A stretch of 64,000 nt of DNA. It comes from Plutella xylostella (taxonomy: Eukaryota > Arthropoda > Insecta > Lepidoptera > Plutellidae). The DNA lies in the NCBI RefSeq assembly GCF_932276165.1, contig NC_063993.1, positions 4,784,001-4,848,000 of the forward strand, read 5' to 3'. Of the stretch, positions 51,701-60,815 are shown in pieces. The position numbers and the translations under genes were made by a program. The notes below the pieces were generated by a model. It did not search any database. It was not told the origin of the DNA and worked only from the letters and a program-made list of their open reading frames with translations. Within the stretch, counting starts at the first letter, position 1. Each line of letters opens with the position of its first letter.

Positions 51701-54700
51701 CAGGAAACAAGAGACGACATCATAACAGTCGCCTACGACCGCCCCGCTATGCAGCGCTACGCCAACATCACTGGACCCCCAAAAATAACCTACGAAACCA
51801 ATTACACACAAGATGATCTATCTCAAAACGCCACTCAGAATATCACAGATTTACTCGCCAACCTGAGTGCCAGCGAGACGTGGACGTGTAACGTGACTGA
51901 TATGATCGCGCCATTAATAAGAAGCGCCAATCCGTATTTACGACCGTGCGGGGTGGAATACAGCTTGCTATGCTCCGTCATTATTGCAGTTATTTGGAAC
52001 GATATTTGCACTGTGCCCGGAACGGTATGTATCCTGCCAACGTAGTAAGTTTGTGCTACTGTTCTACAAAGACTATTTCTAAGATCAGGCAACTTTATCA
52101 GGCTATGAATGATGTTGTAGTATAGTAGTAGGTGAAATGATAATGCCATAGAAAATGTACTCCTTTCTAATTGTTTATTGAATAAACATTTTTCTTTCAG
52201 AAATCGTATAAAGCACAGCTTGCCGCTAATGCAACGCTAGATTCTCAAAACAAAGGCTACAGCAAATTTAAAGCCAACAACCATTACTCGGTAGACTGCG
52301 GCAGTGCTCATAAGGGCTTGTTCATGGGAGTGGCTGTGTTGGCGGGGACCATCGTCAGTCTGATGCTCTTCAACGGCTTATTCCACAATAAAAAGCATGT
52401 GGAGCTTGCTTTATTACAGGTACAAATGAAACTTGATTTCAGACCTATTTTTTCTCTCAATACCTCTTATATAGTACTTACCTCTCAGAACATTGTATCG
52501 TTCGGTCAGCACCTTATACACAATGTATGGATAAATACAGGAAGATAAAACCGAAACAACCGTTTCTCCATATAAGCAAGTAGGTATATCAAGCCGACTT
52601 TAGCATTTTAGGGTCTGTAATTCCCTTAAGCCTCGATCCTATTCCGCCAAGATGAACTGTTAGCCTGAGTAACCATTAGCAGTCGCCATCATGATCATAA
52701 GACATAGGAAGACATCATCATCATCATCATCAATTAAACAATCTCAACCAAATCCACAGATAAACATCTGGGAGACGATCCTGTTCCTCCTGATGGCGGC
52801 GGGCTCGGCGGCGTGCATCCGGCGCATGCGCACGCTGCGGCTGCGGCGCGCCGTGCCCGCGCTGCCGCTGGAGCACGCGCTGCTGCTGGTCACGCAGTGC
52901 GGCGTCTACCTGTACTACCTGTTCCAGATCATCGGCGCCGGGTTTCTTATACATCGGTACCCTGAGGCTAGACGGGCCACCAGGTATGAGTCCTAAAACC
53001 TCTACTGTAAGAAACGCTTCTACTCAATCCCTCCTTTCTAACTATACGCGTATACGCATTCATCAAAATAAGTAATGTAACCAACGAATAGTAAAAGAGT
53101 CATGCTTTATCACCAAGCGTGCCATTCCATTCCAATGCCAAAGTCGCTTAAGCAGCCATCATCACGATGCATAACGTCCCGACTGCTGCTGCACGGGTCA
53201 CCTTCCAATGAAGGACCTCAATCATCAAAATCGGTTCAGTATGTTTAAAACCCCGTAACCTACGATTAGTAAAAGAATCATGCTTTCATTACCAAGCGTA
53301 CCATTCCATCACGTCCCGACTGCTGGTCCACGGTCTCCGTTTATGACGTCCCGACTGCTGGTGCATGGGTATCCGTCCTATAAAGGTAGGGTCCCCTGCC
53401 GGCGGCGGGCTCGGCGGCGTGCATCCGGCGCATGCGCACGCTGCGGCTGCGGCGCGCCGTGCCCGCGCTGCCGCTGGAGCACGCGCTGCTGCTGGTCACG
53501 CAGTGCGGCGTCTACCTGTACTACCTGTTCCAGATCATCGGCGCCGGGTTTCTTATACACCGGTACCCGGAGGCTAGACGGGCCACCAGGTATGAGTCGG
53601 AATTATTATTTATTTAATAACCAACTGCTAAAGAAGAGATACTGTAAGACTGTCACGTGTGGCCGACCGAAGGTCGCTCTATGACTATCTCGTGTGCCGT
53701 TTGCACGACAACTCTCGTTCGTTAGTTTTTATTCAGTATACATAGAGTAACCAGAGATATAGAGTAACCCTCCAGTTACATGGCACCCTTGGATTTTCAT
53801 CAGCATCAGCCGTGTGCCACAGTCGTAGGTAAACCCACGTAATGTGTAGTAGGACTGCTTAGTTTAAAAACTGCGCTTGGTGATAAAAGCTACACTACAA
53901 CTAAAGTTGTTTGTAGGTGATCGGCTCAGCGATCCGGATTTAGAAATCGTGAAGTGGTAATCTAAAGAAATCTAATTGGCCTCTAAAATATTTGCCAAAT
54001 ACACACAAATGTGCATGTGCAATAACTGCGGATACTTATTGACTTAAACATTACACTATCACTAATGAGTATCATCTATATTATACGTATATGTAGATAA
54101 TGCATAATGAGAATGAGAACCTAAGTAATTAGTTAGCGATGATCGTGATATCTCAGTTTAGAACATACTATTACGTAAAGGATAAATCTACACCTACCTA
54201 GCAATTTCTCCGAAAACTTAGATACGTCTCAGCTGTTAGCAAATTTATTTTTCCTTGGGAGGACCCTTATCGCTGCGCTGAAGCACCAAACCCCGTCTCC
54301 AGGACCAAATAAGCAGCTTTCACCCTATGAGTAACAATGAACTTATTCTATCTGTTACAGAATAATCTCCCCCCTATGCGCGGTGGTCCAGAGCTCGTTC
54401 CAGACCCTACTCGTGCTGGACGCCTGGTCGCGGCGCTGCGGCGGCGCCAGCCGGCCCGGCCGCCAGCTGGTCACCTTCTTGTTAGTGGGCAACTTCGCGC
54501 TCTGGCTGCTCAATAGAGTCAAGAACTCTCGTGCTGAGTTTCATCCTTTACAGGTAGGTATTATTAATGAATAGGAACTCGAAATAAGGTCCAATTACAG
54601 GTCATGGTATCATTGGAAATTGCGAGGCTGACCGATTAGCGAGAATGGGGTCGAATATCCTACCTATAGGACCACAACCATTTATTGCTCTGGCACCAAA

Positions 54701-56940
54701 GGCAATAAGGCAATGTCTTACAGATAAAACACTATCCGAACACAATCAGGAGTGGCGAAACCGGTTAGACTGTAGACAAACTAAAGCGTTCATTCCATCA
54801 CACAACTATAAATTTACACGCTACTTACTCAACCTGTCCCGTAGTAATATATCATTAATGGTAGGATTAATAACAGGACACTGTTGCGTGAATAAACACT
54901 TATATACCATAGGTAACTCAACTAGTCCCTTATGTAGGACATGTAAGGAAGTAGATGAGACGGTTGAACACATTCTGTTAGCTTGTCCACCTACTACAGA
55001 AACAAGATTATCTATTCTTGGACCAACAGAGCGCCTATCTCAGCTATTGGAACACCCAGGCTTGCTACTCCAGTTTACTCGGGAGCTAGGCTGGCTGCGC
55101 TGAAATCAAGGGGATATGTACAAAGGTTCGTACGGGGTGAAGTTCACGTACAGGAACTTCACCCCCTACCAGAATAGAATAGAATAGAATAAGGTCCAGG
55201 TAACACTTTATCTACGGATGTAGATATGTAATAAGGATACAAGGAAATATGTTTATAATGTACCTAATCTCTAATCTTTTATCTCACGGAATTCTGACAG
55301 TTATCAATTTTTGACATGTCAGAGATCACAAACCTTTTTTGGCTGGGTACAATACGAGTCTGAATATCAGTTGTATCCGGACAATTTATATTTTTAAATA
55401 TTTAGAATGATGGTCTTTACGTTAGGCGCTAAAGAACTACGAGGACGCTTCTTACTGGGAGAGAGAAAGTCTGACTCTTGTGCTCTGTCAGATGGAGCCG
55501 CTTCCTGGGAAGGGCCAGGTTGTGGCTCCATAACGTTTATAAAAATCAACAAACTATCACAACGCGAAAGGTCAACGATAAGAAACCGGCCAAGTGCCAG
55601 TTGGACTCGCGCACTGAGGGTTCCATACAAGTCTACTTACTTACCTGAGATATTTTTCCTTTTAATTTCATCATTATGTACATCTATATGAAATATTAGC
55701 TTGATATCTTTAACCGTTTCTGAGAAAAAGGGTGGTGACAGACAGACGGACAACAATAAGGGTTCCCTTTTTCCTTTTCAGGTACGGAACTCTAAAAAAG
55801 AAAAGTAACAATCGGATCAATCGTTTCCGAGATATTCGTGGACAAACATACATACCAACAAACATATAAACATACTTATACAATAAAAAATTTCATATTT
55901 GTTTATTAGGCTTAATGGATTGTCATATGTTAATATGGTGCAGTTCCAATAATCTTACATAAGTACCTATATACCGAACATATTATGTACTTACCGAATT
56001 GAGAATCTTTTATTTGAAATCGATTAAAAAGGTTTGTTATCCCTGAATTTAGTAGCAAGTGATGCCATGCTAAAGAATAAAATAAAGTAATTAAAATTAA
56101 TTCGATACAATGGTCGTGAGTCGTGATTTTACTTAATATTATAAATGCGAAAGTTTGTGAGTATGTGTTTATGTATGTATGTGTGTACCTTTGTTACTTC
56201 TTCACGTCAAAACAACTGAACCGATTTTAATGAAATTTTGAATGGAGTTAGCTGACACCCTGGATTAACACATAATACCTTATGGGTTAATCCAGGGAAT
56301 TCCGCGATAAAAAGTAGCCTTTTTATCGCGGAATTCCCACGGGAAAACTAATTAAGGTGAAGCGAAGCTCGTGGCAACAGCTAGTATTGAAGTATTTGTT
56401 ATTTTTGTATTACCTACTTCACTTGAGCAAGTAAATATTTAGATTTATGTTTTTCTATGAAAACATTTAAAAAAAAATGCCTTTAAATGGATCCAAATTT
56501 TACCTTTTTTCGGTGAAGAGCTTTTTTAGTGGTATCACTAATGAAATGTCAGAATTCCGCGGAATTAAAAATTAGAGTGTACGTATAATACAACTCAATG
56601 TACCTAGACTCTTGAGTTCATTATTATATCGGCCCAACCTGCCTACTTATTACCTACTCAATCTAATGCTTTCTAGTGAGAAATGCTGCAAAATCTAGTC
56701 AATTTCTCACGTTCAGTTTAAGTACTTATATTAATCATGATGATACTATTACAGATGGAGTTCTACGGCGTGTGGGCGTGGACGTTGATCACGCACGTGT
56801 CCGTGCCGCTGCTCGTCTGCTACCGTTTCCAGGCCACCGTCTGCTTCTATGAGATCTGGAAGAATTCCTACAAGCAGAGCAAGGATACTAGGAACGAACT
56901 AGATTTTGACGATATAGAATTAAAGAATCATGTTGCTTAG
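48706..56940 (+). CDS. OtopL: Otopetrin-family proton channel (otopetrin 2), 10 exons, 616 aa
   Basis: Second otopetrin, in tandem with the first and 4.1 kb downstream. Coding exons: 48706-48788, 49008-49121, 49375-49492, 49739-49826, 50430-50638, 51608-52024, 52201-52419, 52760-52983, 54361-54553, 56755-56940. They sum to 617 codons with a TAG stop. An in-frame TAA lies at 48688-48690 upstream of the chosen ATG. The cytosolic N-terminus is short (about 65 residues). Twelve hydrophobic segments follow in the same order as in otopetrin 1, including AFYAKLLIVLGIALPVT (TM1), FGLMHLIATNVCEWLNVVVQ (TM5) and WAWTLITHVSVPLLVCYRFQ (TM12), then a C-terminal acidic tail. The TM5-TM6 loop holds six N-glycosylation sequons (N257, N269, N278, N282, N289, N299). 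Exon 8 encodes TM8-TM9 and has a near-identical copy 606 bp downstream. Intron 9 carries a LINE insertion and a Helitron-like element. Family assignment is firm; substrate gating and orthology are inferred. Confidence 0.95.
50182..50383. mobile_element. MITE family M1, copy D, in otopetrin 2 intron 4
   Basis: TACACTGGCGAGCAGTGAAA and AAGTTC at the left; GGTGGAACTTTTACATTGCT, CGCGATTGTA at the right. It ends 46 bp before exon 5. Confidence 0.75.
53110..53390. repeat. Short tandem-like blocks between exon 8 and its copy
   Basis: ACGTCCCGACTGCTG occurs at 53173, 53310 and 53344, each followed by a variant of GTGCACGGGT. A longer block around ACCAAGCGTACCATTCCAT occurs at 53113 and 53291. It resembles RTE LINE 3' ends reiterated. 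Confidence 0.6.
53401..53598 (+). pseudogene. Duplicate of otopetrin 2 exon 8 (exon 8'), 5'-truncated
   Basis: Copy of 52795-52992 at an offset of exactly 606 bp. I count two mismatches over 198 bp, both silent-type or conservative third positions. It includes the GTATGAGTC donor. The first 35 bp of exon 8 (acceptor side, encoding the start of TM8) are not copied. An AG at 53389-53390 gives a phase-0 entry whose frame joins the copied part (GPLPAAGSAAC), and exit phase 2 is preserved, so the exon is splice-compatible. Residues of the TM8 beginning would be lost. Recent duplication, alternative exon and assembly artefact are all possible. Confidence 0.85.
53674..53776. repeat. Dispersed short repeat, copy 2, in otopetrin 2 intron 8
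   Basis: CGACAACTCTCGTTCGTTAG and AGAGTAACCCTCCAG match 17536-17660. Confidence 0.5.
54583..55198 (+). mobile_element. 5'-truncated LINE with 11-bp target-site duplication, in otopetrin 2 intron 9
   Basis: AATAAGGTCCA at 54583-54593 and 55188-55198 flanks the insert. The frame 54600-55103 starts in an RNase H domain (GHGIIGNCEADRLAR) and continues to a Cys/His segment (LCRTCKEVDETVEHILLACP) ending LGWLR-stop. A short 3' UTR and an (AGAAT)n tail follow. This is the C-terminus of an R1/jockey-group LINE. It starts 30 bp after the exon 9 donor. Confidence 0.9.
55577..55805 (+). mobile_element. Non-autonomous dispersed element, in otopetrin 2 intron 9
   Basis: AAACCGGCCAAGTGCCAGTT, GGGTTCCATA, GACAGACAGACGGACAACAA, AAGGGTTCCC and TACGGAACTC in the order seen in a very common lepidopteran repeat. 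No coding capacity. Confidence 0.7.
56136..56388 (+). mobile_element. Helitron-like (Lep1-type) element, copy 2, rearranged
   Basis: Starts AATATTATAAATGCGAAAGT and ends GGCAACAGCTAGTA, as the copy at 26112. It contains two perfect hairpins (56258-56297 with 11-bp arms and 56295-56338 with 19-bp arms) created by an internal inverted duplication. Confidence 0.8.
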
Positions 56941-57464
56941 AATTTTATTTGCACGCCTTTTGTTGGACCCTTAGAAAATCTGTAATTTTCAATGCGGCAG
57001 CGAAACAATGAACAACGATAAAACTGTAGTTAAGTAAGTTAGTAAGGTGGATTCGATTAGTAAGGTAGATGCTGACCCGAAAATAACCCGATTTCAAGTC
57101 AGTACAGTGGCGGGAAATCAGCGCATATGAAGTCAGTCGGGTCAGCGCTCACTTTTTTAGTAGAAATAAGCGACGCGACAGTTTTTCACGGAAAATGCTT
57201 GATTATCGATTATACTGTCGCAGTTATTTGCAAATGCGACGATGCGACGCGACGTCGCATCGCATTGTAAAAGCCTTCGGTAGCAGTTGGCAACACTGGC
57301 CCTGGCCATTGACTGACGTTAGTAGTTCATTTATCTACTCTATGGGTTTATGGACATTAGTTGACAGTTGACAGCATCTGTCACTCGAATTGTGTACAAA
57401 ACTGGAAATTTTTATTATTTTTTATCAGAAAAACGTTAAAAAGTAAGGGTATTATCATAAAAAT
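56941..57464. promoter_or_regulatory. Otopetrin 2 3' end / Roc1a upstream region
   Basis: The only space for the Roc1a promoter downstream of otopetrin 2. It contains a CpG-rich near-palindrome at 57235-57265 (GCGACGTCGC core). No TATA box was recognised. Assignment as promoter rests on position only. Confidence 0.4.
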
Positions 57465-58517
57465 ATGGCTTCTGCAATGGACGTAGATGATGAAGAAGTC
57501 GAGATGGCTTCCTCCAGCAGTGGAAAGGGTGATAAGAAAAGATTTGAAGTAAAAAAGGTAACCTCTCAAATAACGCCAAATCATTCAGCCTGTTCATCGC
57601 ATTTCTATTGTCTTAATATTTTTTCCTTATTTACAGTGGAATGCCGTAGCTCTCTGGGCCTGGGGTATGTATTCCATCAACTCGGTCACTTAATTATAAT
57701 AAAATTTGTAAATAATTTAAATTTTATTTATGATGCCATTATTTACTGTTACAACTGTAAACAAAATAAATGCTTGCATCAATAATAATTTTAATCGTTT
57801 CATTTCTCTATCTTTCCAGATATTGTTGTCGACAACTGTGCTATATGCCGTAATCACATAATGGATCTCTGTATTGAGTGCCAAGCTAACCAAGCCTCTG
57901 CCACCAGTGAAGAATGCACAGTAGCCTGGGGTGTATGCAATGTGAGATATTTTCACTATTTTAAGTTTCCCATCTATGCAATCATTTGTATTGATTATAT
58001 GGAATATGTTCCCAAGGAAATATCTTTATCAGAACTTCTATCCTTGTGAGGCCCTAGTTATTCAATTTTGAATACTTTCAAATATTATTAAGTATGTATT
58101 ATAATGATATTAAAAAATATATGGTTTTTATATGTTATTACCTTTTTTAGCATGCTTTCCACTTCCACTGCATCTCTCGTTGGCTGAAAACTCGGCAAGT
58201 CTGTCCATTAGACAATAGAGAGTGGGAATTCCAAAAGTGAGTACTATTGTACCTAATTTTAATTACCTATATATTTATTATTAATCATCTTTTAGAATAT
58301 ACTTAACAGAAATTGAGAATTATGAAGGATAATTAAATTGGCTTTGCTGGTTATCAAACATCTGAACTCATCCAAATCTACCTACATACCTGTTTCCATG
58401 GAATATCCTTTACATCAGGTGTAGTCAACATGAACTGGTCATTTGTACCTATTAGTTTAGTTGATTATAATAATAAAATTGCTAACCATGTTTTTATATT
58501 TCAGGTATGGACACTAA
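57465..58517 (+). CDS. Roc1a: RING-box protein 1 (Roc1a/RBX1), cullin-RING E3 ligase subunit, 113 aa
   Basis: The small RING-H2 subunit that binds cullins and recruits the ubiquitin-charged E2 (or Nedd8-E2) in SCF and other cullin-RING ligases. Five coding exons: 57465-57557, 57637-57664 (only 28 nt), 57820-57941, 58151-58236 and 58505-58517 (13 nt, ending KYGH-stop). The sum is 114 codons. The acidic, serine-rich N-terminus (1-31) is followed by the cullin-binding strand WNAVALWAWD (32-41). All zinc ligands are present in the known order: C47, C50, C58, C61, C73, C80, H82, H85, H87, C88, C99 and D102. Asp as the last ligand is the RBX signature. Length and spacing match animal RBX1, which has 108 residues in human. 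Poly(A) signals AATAAA lie at 58599 and 58667. It starts 0.5 kb after otopetrin 2 on the same strand and is convergent with Suv4-20. Confidence 0.97.
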
Positions 58518-60815
58518 GCCACTTCTTCAGATGAAAAGCCAGTTGTCGCCTCCCCATTTAAATAATGGACTTACAATGTCTCTTTGCATTAAGTTCTAAA
58601 TAAACAAACTCAAAGTACTAAATTTTTCATTAATAACTTCAGACTCTTGTAAAATTTGATAATGTAATAAAAATGCAAACCTAAAACCACATCCACTATT
58701 CTGCTTTAATTAACCTTAGCTTAGTCAATCTCATCTTCAACTAAACATATTTTTTTTCAAGGAAAAAAATAAAAATAGGTTTGGAAAGAAACTGGAGGCA
58801 TTTTATTGTGATATTTAATAAATGAAAATATTTCATAATGGCTTATTTATCAACAATATGCGACTTGTTTCGTCTATTGAATTTTATACATTCACTATTC
58901 CATGTTGGAATATCACATGTGTAAGTAACAAATTACTAGCAGTTATATGTATCTTACATTTTATATAAATACATAAGTACTTAGACAATGCCATTCTTGC
59001 ACGCATTATCTCGCGTTGTCTTAACTGAAACGGATAAAATAGGTCCAGCGAATTAATCTAAGCCACATGAGTACTTGCGTATGATTGAATTTAAAAGTAA
59101 TAAAAAGTTGCAGCCATCAGCTATAATGAGAACGTATATGTAGCACTCAAAGTACGCGATATTCATTATGAATTTTTCTAAATGCCTACAATATACAGCT
59201 TGGGCCACAAAACGAAACTACTCAAAGTACCTACAAGTTTATCTAAGTACTTACTAGAAGTTATTTGTGTAGAGGTGCCCAATTTTATAAACCATTCCCA
59301 TAAAACTTATTGATGTGACTAAACAAAAGTTGCAATTTTAACTTCGGAGATGAAGAACTGATGATCGAGTACAGGATTGGCTTACAATCATGTAGCAGTC
59401 GAGAAATTTCATTTCAAAATTAAAATGCGCTGATTTTTTTGCTTGTGCAAGATGCTTTACATGGAGAATGCAGAAGATTTTTTTTACATAACCTACCTAT
59501 TTATCTATATTTATCCTAAGTAGGTAGGTACCTAACTTTAACTAACTTTGATTTTACAAAATTAATCCGTAATATGTTGGTACTTTTGTTCTCTACAGCT
59601 ACGACCCAAAATTACTAACAAATTACAAATTTGGACAATTCTTGATCTAAAGTAGGTAAACACCATAATAGATGGCCCCCCCACTTCAGAAAAAAACTTA
59701 ATAATAGTCAATATTTCGAAACAAAATTAAACTATTAAATTGTATTTATCATAGTGTATTCTAAATGAAGACTTTCGGTTCGAGATACTTTTGTGGCCAA
59801 ATAACTACGTACTTACATTCTCTCAAGTTTTCAGAACTTATTCTCAAAATATTTGCGACAAATTTACATTATTTACATAGATACATAAATAAAATGTATT
59901 GGAAGTTATCTGTATCACGGTTAATATACAAAAGAGATTTTTGATCGATATCCAGTCTCGATACAAAAAATAAATAACATAAACATACTAATAGGCCAAA
60001 AGTAAAATGTGTGTAGAGTGACCTATTTTAGTACTTCATAGTCTAGTACCTACTAAATCGATCAGCTTCGATTCTGTCAATTATGCGTGTAACATAACTA
60101 CCTCGCTTCATAGGACACTCAGTTTTAAAGTCTTTTTAGTCAATTACAGAAATCGTTATACTAGTCATGTGTTTTATAAAAGCCCCTATGCTTAAATTTG
60201 GGCATTTTATTTTGATATTTACTAATTTGTTTCTAAACGGTATTTTAAATTTATTTGCCTAATCTTCAAGCTAAATCCATGAAGATGAAATCACCTATCT
60301 TAACCGTGAACATCGTTAAAAGTAGAAGTAGAACTAACCTTGTTAAACTAAGAAAATTAAAATTTCAGTTAATGTAACAAAGTTTTTGGCAGTTATGTTT
60401 ACAATTAAGTCCATTCATAATATTTCAATAAAATAGGTATACTACAACAAACCTAAATAAAACATAGGATTTTTAAAAGGATAAATAGGCATAATTTAAA
60501 TTGATTGTTCACTTTCAAATATTTAAAAAGTCAATTAAAGGTTTCCTAATCATGTATATCACAAAGTAAGAGGCATAAGCGTTTCAGGAATAAAGGGTGA
60601 AAACAAATTCTTTTGTGCTAATAAAAATAATATTCATTAACCGCCATCCTAATTGAAGCTACATTCCGTCATACTAGGTGAGAAGTCCAGCTAGACACGC
60701 AACACTCAAACATAAGTTTACATCACAAATAATAAATAACCTACTCATAAAATCATACAGAGAATTAAACTAATCGAATCACGGTGGAAAAATAATCATA
60801 AGGTAGTTGCGGCTG
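58518..60815. other. Convergent intergenic region, probable 3' UTRs
   Basis: Roc1a poly(A) signals lie at 58599 and 58667. For the minus strand, TTTATT (AATAAA complement) occurs near 58801 and at several other places, so a long Suv4-20 3' UTR is possible. No SINE, MITE or LINE was recognised here. Confidence 0.45.

Noticed and set aside
57235..57265. CpG-rich near-palindrome as a CREB-type site for Roc1a
   Set aside because: The core is CGACGTCG rather than TGACGTCA, and similar CG-rich palindromes occur in MITEs. Not enough to call a binding site.
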